Shown in pieces: positions 24,928-32,307 of a stretch of DNA of 33,544 nt. The notes beneath the pieces were generated by a model. That model was not told where the DNA came from, ran no database searches, and was given only the letters and a program-made list of their open reading frames with translations. Location: contig HF993102.1 in assembly GCA_000433475.1 (NCBI GenBank), forward strand, positions 96,835 through 130,378. Direction: 5' to 3'. The DNA is from Mycoplasma sp. CAG:956 (GTDB taxonomy: Bacteria; Bacillota_I; Bacilli_A; RF39; UBA660). The translations under genes were made by a program, and so were the position numbers. Every line of letters begins with the position of its first letter. Within the stretch, counting starts at the first letter, position 1.

Positions 24928-26166
24928 TTATTTAATATTACCAATATAATAATTCTTTTTTCCTTTACGAATTAAGAAAATTTCACCTTCAATAGCATCA
25001 TTTTTATTAATAACATATTCTAAATCAGTTACTTTTTTATTATTTAAAGACAAAGCATTGCCACTTATTAATTCTCTAGCTTCTCTTTTACTGCTAAATA
25101 CTTTAGCTTCAACTAATGAATCAACAATATTGCCTTTGCTAATATTTACTTGAGGCACTGTATTTAAGTTATTAATAATATCTTCTTTAGTTAGAGTATT
25201 AATTTTATCTGTAAATAAAGCTTCACTTACTTTTAAGGCTTTTTCATACTCTTCTTTTCCTCTTAAGTCAGTAATGATGCATTTAGCTAAAGTTTTTTGA
25301 GCTAATCGTAATTCTTTAGCCTCATTATGTTTGGCTATTACTTCTTCAATTTCTTCTCTAGTTAAGAAGGTAAATACTTTTAAATATTCTTCTACTTTGG
25401 AATCGTCAGTATTAATTAAATATTGGTATAGAGCATAACTACTAGTTTTATTTTTATCTAACCATAAAGCATTACCTTCACTTTTACCGAATTTTTTACC
25501 GTTAGCATCTAAAATTAGGGGCATGGTAAAACCATAAGCTTCTTTTCCTAGAATTTTTCTAATTAAATCAATACCGGTTGTAATATTACCCCATTGATCA
25601 GAGCCAGCAACTTGCATGGTGCAACCCATTTTTTCATACATATTTAAGAAGTCATAACCTTGAATTAACATATAACTAAATTCGGCATATGTAATTCCTG
25701 TTTCTAAACGACGATTAATTATATCTTTATTTAGCATATAATTAACATTAACATATTTTCCAATATCTCTTAAGAAATCTAGAAATTCATAACCTTTAAA
25801 CCAGTCATAATTGTTAACTAGTTTTACATTACCTTCAAATATTTCATCAATCTGTTTTTGAATACCTTTAATATTATTGTTTAAAGTTTCAATACTAATG
25901 ATTTCTCTTTCACTAGTTGGTCTTGGATCGCCAATACGACCAGTAGCACCGCCACATAAAAGGATAGGCTTATGTCCCATCTTCATTAATCTTTTAGCCG
26001 TTACTAAAGATGAATAGTGTCCTAGGTGTAGAGAATCAGCAGTTGGATCAGTTCCCCAGTAAAAAGTTACGGATTCATTATTAATTTTTTCTTGAATATC
26101 AGCACCAGCTACGTCTTTAACAAGACCACGCCATTCTAGTTCTTCCCAATTTGTCATTTTTTGCAT
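24928..26166 (-). CDS. tyrS: Tyrosyl-tRNA synthetase
   Basis: TyrRS charges tRNA-Tyr in the cytoplasm. The 412-residue protein has the class I signatures HLGH at 47-50 (DPTADSLHLGH), the tyrosine-binding Y-x-x-x-Q-x-x-D pattern in MLIQGYDFLN (166-175), GSDQWGN (188-194), KFGKS (225-229) in the KMSKS position, and a C-terminal S4-like RNA-binding domain (about 345-408, with AKVFSSKREARELIS). Its ATG overlaps the TAA of the HD-domain gene by one base (TAATG). It is second in an operon behind a T-box leader, a typical control for tyrS in Firmicutes. Confidence 0.97.
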   Translation of the reverse strand: MQKMTNWEELEWRGLVKDVAGADIQEKINNESVTFYWGTDPTADSLHLGHYSSLVTAKRLMKMGHKPILLCGGATGRIGDPRPTSEREIISIETLNNNIKGIQKQIDEIFEGNVKLVNNYDWFKGYEFLDFLRDIGKYVNVNYMLNKDIINRRLETGITYAEFSYMLIQGYDFLNMYEKMGCTMQVAGSDQWGNITTGIDLIRKILGKEAYGFTMPLILDANGKKFGKSEGNALWLDKNKTSSYALYQYLINTDDSKVEEYLKVFTFLTREEIEEVIAKHNEAKELRLAQKTLAKCIITDLRGKEEYEKALKVSEALFTDKINTLTKEDIINNLNTVPQVNISKGNIVDSLVEAKVFSSKREARELISGNALSLNNKKVTDLEYVINKNDAIEGEIFLIRKGKKNYYIGNIK

Positions 26167-26729
26167 TATATTATCTCTCCTTTATCATCAAATTTAACAT
26201 TTATTACTTTTCTACTAGCTAAGTAATCACACATATGTACAAAATATTGATATCTATCTTTTGGCACTTCTAATATTTCATTACCATTATAATCAGTATT
26301 CCATTTTCCCATGTGAGTTTTAACGACATGACTAATTAATTTAACCTCAGCATCTGTTAAACTAGTCTTACTTTGCATATCTTCTGCATATTTAGCTGCT
26401 AAGATAGGATGGTCAAAACGAGTATATTTTTCCTCTGGATTACCTTTTTTTAAACCATCATGAATGAGTAAACCAACAATCATAATATCTTTTTCATGTT
26501 GAGTAAACAATTTGTCATAAGGGGTTATTTGATATAACTCATAAGCCATTCTAACTGCTACTTTAGTGTGTCTAACAAGACCGCCTTCACCACTAGCAAA
26601 ATCTGGATGGTACTTACCAGTTGATGAGGCAGGTATTGTATAAAAATACTCTGGTAAGCCCTCTAATAAAATTTTGGCACTTTCCCTTATACGTGTATCG
26701 TTAATATAATTTAATTCTTCTGTAAACAT
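26166..26729 (-). CDS. HD-domain protein (putative metal-dependent phosphohydrolase)
   Basis: A 187-residue protein with the HD superfamily pattern: His54 (LVRHTKVAV), His90-Asp91 (IHDG), further His107, His134 and His139, and Asp168 in HMCDYLASR. The family hydrolyses phosphomonoester or phosphodiester bonds, including nucleotides and signal molecules; the substrate here cannot be read from sequence. No signal or membrane helix. It is the first gene after the T-box leader and is transcriptionally linked to tyrS. AGGAGGAGG (about 26735-26743) gives an excellent ribosome site. Only the catalytic core is present, without the RelA/SpoT synthase or other domains. Confidence 0.88.
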   Translation of the reverse strand: MFTEELNYINDTRIRESAKILLEGLPEYFYTIPASSTGKYHPDFASGEGGLVRHTKVAVRMAYELYQITPYDKLFTQHEKDIMIVGLLIHDGLKKGNPEEKYTRFDHPILAAKYAEDMQSKTSLTDAEVKLISHVVKTHMGKWNTDYNGNEILEVPKDRYQYFVHMCDYLASRKVINVKFDDKGEII

Positions 26730-26879
26730 CTAATACCTCCTCCTAGTACAAAAAAATAGCCATAAATATAAGGACGAAATTTCGCGGTACCACCTTATTT
26801 TATGACTATGCATACACTCTTTAATGATAACGGTTTTAACCGATTTAACTCCAGGCTTGTAAGACCTTTCCTCGTTAAC
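26730..26879 (-). promoter_or_regulatory. T-box riboswitch leader (tyrosine-type), unusually short
   Basis: On the minus strand the hallmark AAGGTGGTACCGCG occurs (26783-26796), with the UGGU bulge able to pair with ACCA of a tRNA having discriminator A, as bacterial tRNA-Tyr does. The antiterminator arms AAGG/CCTT surround it. The competing terminator pairs 26793-26807 with 26758-26773 and is followed by T7 (26750-26756). A stem III-like hairpin (CGGTT/AACCG) lies at about 26829-26842. Only about 37 bases remain between it and the predicted transcript start near 26879, so stem I is much reduced. UUAAC/GUUAA and AGG/CCU pairings are possible, and a UAC lies in the enclosed loop (specifier by inference). 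Confidence 0.9.
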
Positions 26880-26885
26880 AAGTAA

Positions 26886-26914
26886 ATTCTATCATAATTT
26901 TATTTTCTTGTAAA
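26886..26914 (-). promoter_or_regulatory. Promoter of the T-box/HD/tyrS operon
   Basis: TTTACA (26909-26914), a 17-base spacer ending in TGA, and TAGAAT (26886-26891). The -35 and spacer overlap the stop and last codons of the upstream surface-protein gene. Predicted start near 26879. Confidence 0.65.
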
Positions 26915-28828
26915 TATGCCATTAAACAAGTTACTAAAGAAATTTTTAATACCTTGTAAATTGAAGTAAATTTTATAGCCTAAAGCTCTAAGTATAGCAT
27001 AAGCAACGGCTAAAATTACTAATAAAACAATAAATATAGTACCAATTATATTACTCTTTTTTTGATAACCAGTAACATTAATTAAATAATCTGTATAATT
27101 ACCATTTTCAGCTGTAACTCTTATTTTTATTTGGCTACCTGTAGTAAGATTGGCATTGCCTTCGATAGTAACAGAGGCATTTGAATCATCTGGTACACAT
27201 TCAATACCAACATCAGTTTCATTTTTCTTAATAGTTATATTATATTCGTTAACATTAGGATCAAAATTAATGGCATGACCATTGATAACTAAAGATTTTA
27301 ATAAACTATTACCTGAAATGTCCGTATCTGCTTCTTTTTTTATTATATAAATAGTATAAACGTTACTAACACTACCATCACTACTTGTGACCGTTATTGT
27401 AAGTTCATTAGCTCCTACTTCCAGGGATTCGCCACCTTTAATATCAACAGTATCGGTATCATTTTCTAACTCAACGGTAGCCACAACATTCGTTACATCA
27501 TACCCAACGGTAACATTGTAATCAAAAACATTGCTTTCAAAATCAATTTTGCCTTCACTAAGTTTTAAAGATGATAATAAAGCTTTGGATACTTCTGGTG
27601 TTGGTTCTGGAGTTGGATCAGGAGTTGGGGTTGGCTCTGGTTCAACATTATTAGCTTTCTTTCTTGTGATGATTAGTCGATAAACTCTTACACTTCCAGC
27701 TTCACTTTTTACTTTAAGATAAACATTATTTTCCCCTTCATTTAAATGAACATTACGTGGTCCATAACTATTTACAAAGCTTGATTTATTATCAGTTAAT
27801 GTAGCTCCAACAGTCAAAACATCAACATCATTTTCAACCTCAACATTATAAACATTAGTATTACTGTTAAATTTTGGTGATAAAGAACCATTTGACAAAG
27901 TTATATTACTTAAAGTATTTACACTACTTTTACTAACAGTCGCACCACCAGTACCGCTAGATTTTGTTCTGGTAATTTTTATAGTATAAGTTGATTCGGT
28001 TGCTTCTTGTAAAGCAAAACCTTTTACCTTAATTTGAATAGTATTTTCACCATAATTAAGATTTACCGTTCTCGGTTCATAGCCATCTACAAACGAGGCA
28101 TCGCTATCTAGTAATGATGCATAAACTGTAACTACAGATGTACTACTAGAAACTGTAGCAGTGTAATCGAATTTAGTTTTATCAAAAGCTGGTGATATAG
28201 AACCTCTTGATAAGCTTAAACTATTTAAATAACTAGAAGCATTTAAAACAATGTTGCCAGTATTTTTTTCGCAGCGATAATTATAAGTATTTTTACATAA
28301 TCTTTTTTGTAGTCCGTAGGGAGTAAAATCAAGTGAACTTAAACGACATGTTGTTGATATTGGTTCCGTCTGAATTGTATGTAAATAATAACCGGGTGCA
28401 CAAGTTACTAAAGTTTTACCTTCAGTTAAGTTACTATATAGACCTGTCGATGACATAATACCACACATATCAATAGTACCACTGCCTGTTACGTTACTTA
28501 ATCCATCCATATTACAACTGCCATCATCTTTAGTAATTGTATAGCCAGCTGAGGTATTACCATTAGTATCTACTGCCCAAATTGTATAGGTACCATTTGG
28601 CATACTAAGATAGGCATTAGTACTACTAGAAACATATTTAATAGCATTACTAATTGATGTTCCCATTAAATAATAAGAAATATTGAAATCACCTTTAGTA
28701 GCTTGAACATAAATTAAGTCATTATCTTTATTTTCTACAGAATCAATAGTTGGTCCTTTGGCAGCCTCAACTTCTACACATAATAAAAACAATACCAAAC
28801 CCCATAACATTTTAAATGTTTTTTTCAT
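26900..28828 (-). CDS. Cell-surface protein with four cadherin-like beta-sandwich repeats and C-terminal membrane anchor
   Basis: From the ATG at 28828 (AAGGGAG ribosome site 10 bases upstream; the upstream in-frame start at 28867 adds no sensible N-terminus) the protein has 642 residues. A signal peptide (MKKTFKMLWGLVLFLLCVEVEA) leads to a Cys-containing N-terminal region (Cys near 105, 122, 143, 161, 178 and 186). Four repeats of the cadherin-like beta-sandwich type follow (about 200-288, 306-390, 417-498 and 509-588), each starting L-x-x-L-x-x-(S/N)-x-G and containing F-x-x-x-x-x-x-Y-x-x-x-V. An 11-proline-type linker (PTPTPDPTP) separates repeats 2 and 3. A final helix (about 594-613) anchors it, with a short basic tail. 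Probably an adhesion or structural protein; no enzyme motif is seen. Confidence 0.88.
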   Translation of the reverse strand: MKKTFKMLWGLVLFLLCVEVEAAKGPTIDSVENKDNDLIYVQATKGDFNISYYLMGTSISNAIKYVSSSTNAYLSMPNGTYTIWAVDTNGNTSAGYTITKDDGSCNMDGLSNVTGSGTIDMCGIMSSTGLYSNLTEGKTLVTCAPGYYLHTIQTEPISTTCRLSSLDFTPYGLQKRLCKNTYNYRCEKNTGNIVLNASSYLNSLSLSRGSISPAFDKTKFDYTATVSSSTSVVTVYASLLDSDASFVDGYEPRTVNLNYGENTIQIKVKGFALQEATESTYTIKITRTKSSGTGGATVSKSSVNTLSNITLSNGSLSPKFNSNTNVYNVEVENDVDVLTVGATLTDNKSSFVNSYGPRNVHLNEGENNVYLKVKSEAGSVRVYRLIITRKKANNVEPEPTPTPDPTPEPTPEVSKALLSSLKLSEGKIDFESNVFDYNVTVGYDVTNVVATVELENDTDTVDIKGGESLEVGANELTITVTSSDGSVSNVYTIYIIKKEADTDISGNSLLKSLVINGHAINFDPNVNEYNITIKKNETDVGIECVPDDSNASVTIEGNANLTTGSQIKIRVTAENGNYTDYLINVTGYQKKSNIIGTIFIVLLVILAVAYAILRALGYKIYFNLQGIKNFFSNLFNGIFTRK

Positions 28829-28857
28829 TTTACAATTACTCCCTTGCTCATAATTTA

Positions 28858-28886
28858 ATGATACCATTTTATCTATATCTATTCAA
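28858..28886 (-). promoter_or_regulatory. Promoter of the surface-protein gene
   Basis: TTGAAT (28881-28886), a 17-base spacer ending in TGG, and TATCAT (28858-28863). The -10 and its TGG extension equal those of the 12455 promoter. Confidence 0.7.
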
Positions 28887-28912
28887 GAAAAAAAGACATC
28901 ATTTGACATCTT
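28886..28912 (-). terminator. Terminator of the YtxH operon
   Basis: On the minus-strand RNA AAGAUGU (28912-28906) pairs with AUGUCUU (28899-28893) with two G-U pairs, followed by a U-run. It overlaps the YtxH stop. Confidence 0.45.
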
Positions 28913-29303
28913 AATCTTCTAATTTTTCAACTGTTTTCTTTAAAAGAACTACAGTATTGCATCTTAAATCTTCAATTGCTTTGGCAACGACTGGTTCTGA
29001 TACTTCTTTTACTTTACCAGCTAGTTTATTAACTTCTTTTTTTAATTTACTACCAACTAGGATAGCATCGTTTTTTAATTTAGCACTATCTAATTCTTCT
29101 AAATAACCTTTAATATTATTTAAAATACCTAAGCAATCACTTCTTAAAGTTTCACTATTCATATTTTTAACATAATCAGTTACAGCATTTAATTTAGAAG
29201 CTACCTTTTTACGCATAGTAACACCACGGTACGGTGCAAATAAAAGACCAGCTCCTACTCCTAAGGCAGCTCCTAATATGAAGCTTTTAGTTTGTTTTTT
29301 CAT
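28911..29303 (-). CDS. YtxH-domain protein
   Basis: YtxH proteins are small Firmicutes envelope-associated proteins of unknown function. The hallmark start is present: MKKQTKSFILGAALGVGAGLLFAPYRGV, where a Gly-rich hydrophobic helix (about 8-24) is followed by APYRG in the position of the usual APxxG. The rest is amphipathic helix with a coiled-coil tendency. It follows a DUF948 gene by two bases, a common arrangement in Bacilli. Last gene of its operon. Confidence 0.88.
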   Translation of the reverse strand: MKKQTKSFILGAALGVGAGLLFAPYRGVTMRKKVASKLNAVTDYVKNMNSETLRSDCLGILNNIKGYLEELDSAKLKNDAILVGSKLKKEVNKLAGKVKEVSEPVVAKAIEDLRCNTVVLLKKTVEKLED

Positions 29304-29305
29304 TT

Positions 29306-29605
29306 TCAGTTTTCCTTTTCTGCTATTTTTTTCTTATCCTTTTTTTTGAATATCTTACCAATAATACCACTAGCTGCTTCTACAACTCTATCAGTAATAG
29401 AAACAATCTTATCCGTTGTAATATCAATAATAGAAAATAGACTATTTAAACTACTTACTTTATTTTGAACATCATCAACTACTCTATCTACTTTATCTAA
29501 AGTTTTAATAGCTTTAATTCCAATAATAATTCCTACTATTAAGATTATTATTAATAATACATACACAACAAGTGGTAAAAATACCTGCAAAAATTCTAAA
29601 AACAT
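29306..29605 (-). CDS. DUF948-type small membrane protein
   Basis: A 99-residue protein with one N-terminal transmembrane helix (about 10-33: LPLVVYVLLIIILIVGIII). An amphipathic helix (IKAIKTLDKVDRVVDDVQNKV) of the kind seen in DUF948 proteins and a basic C-terminus follow. It lies between the charged protein (stop two bases upstream) and YtxH, the usual partner. Likely bound to the inner face of the membrane and part of the same complex (inference). Confidence 0.85.
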   Translation of the reverse strand: MFLEFLQVFLPLVVYVLLIIILIVGIIIGIKAIKTLDKVDRVVDDVQNKVSSLNSLFSIIDITTDKIVSITDRVVEAASGIIGKIFKKKDKKKIAEKEN

Positions 29606-29607
29606 AC

Positions 29608-30534
29608 TTACTTATCCTCTCTACTTTCGTACATTGAATCTATTAAATTAAATAAGTCTTTTTCTAAGGAGTCTTCTTCATCATTTTTGTTTGACTTAAC
29701 GGTTGGCTCTTTTGGTTCTTCTTTGGCTTTTATATCTTCTTCGATTTCTTTTACATCACTAATATCAAGTCTTGTTGTCTTGCCTATTTCCTCATCGGCA
29801 TCTAATTCTTTGGAAATGTCAGCCATTTGCATTTCATTTTCACCTTGAAAATCTTTTAATGGTTCAGTCTCTTCGACATCAATATTTTTTTCTAAGAAAC
29901 CAAAGGCTTTCTTTCTAACATTATCAACATCCATTATTTTTGGTAGTGTTCCTTCACTTGATGCTCTTGGTAAGATGTCTTCTTTACGATAATTTTTATC
30001 TAAGACACCATAAACAGGAGAAATAACTGGCGAAGGAGTAAATTTTTTTACTGGTTCCTTACTTGCTAGTGGTTTATTATAAATATTTTGACGATATTCA
30101 CCAGATTCTTTAGGTATTTCACTAGTTCTTATATCTTTTTTAGGTTCTTCTTTAGTTTCTTTATTAGTAGCTGTACTAGTACCATATCTTAATTCTTCAT
30201 ACCTACGATATCCAGCATTAAGAGTCTCTCTTTCCTGTCTAGCTTCTAAACGTCTTTTTTCTTCTTCTTTTTCCTTTTCTTCTCTGGCTTTTCTATCACG
30301 TTCTAATAAACGGTTTTTATTAATAGCGGCAATTCTATCAAATTCTTCTTCATCAAAGCTTTGAAAAACACTAGGTTCTTTTTTGGGTTCTTCTTTCTTT
30401 TCTGGAGTACTACTACTTTGTGAAGAGAATCTCACCTCTTCTTTTTTTGGTTCTTCTTTTTTCTTTTCTTCTTCTACTATTGTCTCCTCATCATCTTCGA
30501 ATAAGACATTTTTTAACTTGTCAAAAAAACTCAT
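29608..30534 (-). CDS. Charged, largely disordered protein with an internal conserved-looking segment
   Basis: An unassigned 308-residue protein rich in Lys, Glu and Pro. The start, MSFFDKLKNVLFEDDEE, resembles a small amphipathic targeting helix. Residues 20-60 are acidic and low-complexity, 65-105 form a charged helix, and 165-187 hold FTPSPVISPVYGVLDKNY, which looks like a short linear motif rather than random linker. The tail (200-308) is acidic. There is no signal or membrane helix. Its position between a lipoprotein and DUF948/YtxH suggests a cytoplasmic partner of the envelope machinery. Divisome-like or scaffold roles are possible but not shown. Confidence 0.78.
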   Translation of the reverse strand: MSFFDKLKNVLFEDDEETIVEEEKKKEEPKKEEVRFSSQSSSTPEKKEEPKKEPSVFQSFDEEEFDRIAAINKNRLLERDRKAREEKEKEEEKRRLEARQERETLNAGYRRYEELRYGTSTATNKETKEEPKKDIRTSEIPKESGEYRQNIYNKPLASKEPVKKFTPSPVISPVYGVLDKNYRKEDILPRASSEGTLPKIMDVDNVRKKAFGFLEKNIDVEETEPLKDFQGENEMQMADISKELDADEEIGKTTRLDISDVKEIEEDIKAKEEPKEPTVKSNKNDEEDSLEKDLFNLIDSMYESREDK

Positions 30535-30550
30535 ATATGTTGCACTCCTT

Positions 30551-31192
30551 CTAATTTACTAAGTCTGGGTCATTTGGTACATCATTATCTTCATAAACAT
30601 CTTCTTCAGACACTTTTAAGAAGTTAGACTCATTTTTCTTAGTTTCGAAAATATTAAATTCAATTTCTTTAGCTGTTAGGACATTTTCACCAACGATGCT
30701 TTCTAAAAGGTTATTATTATATTTAACACTACTTAATACAACCATAGAATTAGTAATTGCACTCTTAATATTTTCCTCATCTACTATCACTTCTATTTTA
30801 GCATAATTATACATAATTTCAAGTAAATACTTGCCATTCTTCCATTTATTTATCTCAATATAACCGTACTTATCTTCATAGTTTATACTTTTAGAATAAA
30901 CTGCCTTATCATCTTCTTTAAATTTTTCTATAACTCGATTATAATAGCTTACGACATCTACATAAAAATAGTATTTATAATTATCATCTGCTAAGGTCTC
31001 GTTATAATCTAAGGTGTTTAAAATATCCATGTTCGTTGGTGTATAATATTTATAACCAGTACGATAGGTATTTTCCATTTTATAATTACTAGCAACCACA
31101 CTATTTATTAATTCATCATAATTTTTATCATTAATTTTACTACATCCACATAAAAGAAGAACTGTAGCAAGTAAACATAAAACTTTTTTCAT
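30551..31192 (-). CDS. Putative lipoprotein
   Basis: A 213-residue protein with a lipoprotein signal (MKKVLCLLATVLLLCGCSK): lipobox L14-C-G-Cys17, so the mature N-terminus is lipidated at Cys17 and attached outside the membrane. The rest is Tyr/Asn-rich with alternating strands (YKYYFYVDVVSYYNR, YGYIEINKWKNGKYLLEIMYNYAKIEVIV). No family recognised. First gene of an operon of four, with a TATAAT extended -10 promoter and GGAG ribosome site directly upstream. Confidence 0.83.
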   Translation of the reverse strand: MKKVLCLLATVLLLCGCSKINDKNYDELINSVVASNYKMENTYRTGYKYYTPTNMDILNTLDYNETLADDNYKYYFYVDVVSYYNRVIEKFKEDDKAVYSKSINYEDKYGYIEINKWKNGKYLLEIMYNYAKIEVIVDEENIKSAITNSMVVLSSVKYNNNLLESIVGENVLTAKEIEFNIFETKKNESNFLKVSEEDVYEDNDVPNDPDLVN

Positions 31193-31209
31193 AACGTCTC
31201 CATAATCCC

Positions 31210-31238
31210 ATTATATCAAATATTATTTAATTTTAAAA
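31210..31238 (-). promoter_or_regulatory. Promoter of the lipoprotein-YtxH operon
   Basis: Perfect TATAAT (31210-31215) preceded by TGA, an extended -10. The -35 is weak (TTTTAA, 31233-31238). It lies between the trmB stop and the lipoprotein ATG. Confidence 0.6.
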
Positions 31239-31240
31239 GT

Positions 31241-31867
31241 TTACTTTGTGGCTTTTAAATAATTAATCTTAATACCTTTATTCTTAAACTTTCTTTCATA
31301 CTCTGTTTCTTCGTAGAACTTATCAGTACTCCACAAATCTAGGGACATATCTTCTATTTTATATCCATAGTTAGTTAAAGAAATTATACTGCTTTCAAAA
31401 AGATTAGTATTGTCCGTTTTTTGCAAAATAACACACTTGTTTTTGAAGACATCATCATAAATATTCAAGAAGGTATCACTAGTTAATCTTCTTTTACTAT
31501 GACGAGCCTTAGGCCATGGATCAGAAAAGTTTAAATAAATAGTACTTATTTCTTTTTCAAAGATATTATTTAAGTTTAGGGCATCACCATTAATTATTTT
31601 TAAATTAGGTAAATCAAGATTTTCTAATTTTTTTACGGCTCTAGCTACAATGGATGTATATTTTTCTAAACCAATAAAGTTAATATCAGGATTATTAAGG
31701 GCTTTACTAATAATAAAGTCTCCTTTTCCCATACCTATTTCTAGGTGAATTTCATTGTTATTATTAAAAAGTTCTTGATAATGACCTTTATATCTTTCTG
31801 GATTTTCTATTATATATTTATTATCTTTAATTATTTCATCAGCATTTTTTATATTTCTAATACGCAT
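31241..31867 (-). CDS. trmB: tRNA (guanine-N7-)-methyltransferase
   Basis: TrmB methylates G46 of tRNA using SAM. From the ATG at 31867 the protein has 208 residues. The SAM site IHLEIGMGKGDFI, the NFIGLEKYTSIVARAV segment, the family signature SDPWPKARHSKRRL and the C-terminal TEYERKFKNKGI match the family. The reading frame is open upstream to 31930 (M codons at 31930 and 31894), but MRIRNIKNADEII is the usual TrmB start, giving family-like length. The ribosome site is weak. It is divergent from the small plus-strand gene. Confidence 0.94.
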   Translation of the reverse strand: MRIRNIKNADEIIKDNKYIIENPERYKGHYQELFNNNNEIHLEIGMGKGDFIISKALNNPDINFIGLEKYTSIVARAVKKLENLDLPNLKIINGDALNLNNIFEKEISTIYLNFSDPWPKARHSKRRLTSDTFLNIYDDVFKNKCVILQKTDNTNLFESSIISLTNYGYKIEDMSLDLWSTDKFYEETEYERKFKNKGIKINYLKATK

Positions 31868-31917
31868 ATTATCACTACTTTCTCTTTTCCTCATAAAATG
31901 TATTAGGAGGTTTTTAT

Positions 31918-32253
31918 ATGTTAAAATCACGAAATTCTTTCTTTTCAGAATCTAATATGAATTCAATAAATTATGTTAATCCCAATCCTGGTAATATGAA
32001 TTATATGATGCCTAATGTTCAAACTCAAAGTGCTTCTAACTCTTTTTATCAAGGACCGGCAATGAATCAGCCTTATCCAGCTTATCAAAATTATCCAGTG
32101 CAAATGGATAGTGTATCATCAGTAAATGACTATGACAATCGTTTAGCTAAGCTGGAACGCAGTATTAATCGTTTGGATGCTAGGATTACTAAATTAGAAA
32201 ACAAGGCTCAAATGACCACGGATGATATTACCAATAATCTTTATATGGTCTAA
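31918..32253 (+). CDS. Small Asn/Gln/Pro-rich coiled-coil protein
   Basis: A 111-residue protein with an excellent TTAGGAGG ribosome site seven bases before the ATG. Residues 1-65 are low complexity (Asn, Met, Tyr, Pro, Ser, Gln), including MNYMMPNVQTQSASN. Residues 70-95 are a heptad-like coil (DNRLAKLERSINRLDARITKLE). No signal or membrane segment. It resembles small coat or scaffold-like proteins in composition, but I recognise no family. It is alone on the plus strand between trmB and the flippase, both on the minus strand, and has its own terminator. Confidence 0.83.
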   Translation: MLKSRNSFFSESNMNSINYVNPNPGNMNYMMPNVQTQSASNSFYQGPAMNQPYPAYQNYPVQMDSVSSVNDYDNRLAKLERSINRLDARITKLENKAQMTTDDITNNLYMV

Positions 32254-32278
32254 TTAACTAATTATTTATTGTTATTTT

Positions 32279-32307
32279 AAACTTAAGCTTGGTGTTTAAG
32301 TTTTTTT
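32279..32307 (+). terminator. Terminator of the 31918 gene
   Basis: AAACTTAA (32279-32286) pairs with TTAAGTTT (32296-32303) around a nine-base loop, followed by T's to 32307. The hairpin overlaps the last codons of the minus-strand flippase. Confidence 0.8.

Noticed and set aside
28828..28867. Extended start of the surface protein at 28867
   Set aside because: It would place 13 extra residues before a good signal peptide and would overlap the promoter; the ATG at 28828 has AAGGGAG.
31867..31930. Extended N-terminus of trmB from 31930
   Set aside because: The added residues do not match the family, and the region overlaps the ribosome site and start of the divergent gene; MRIRN is the usual start.
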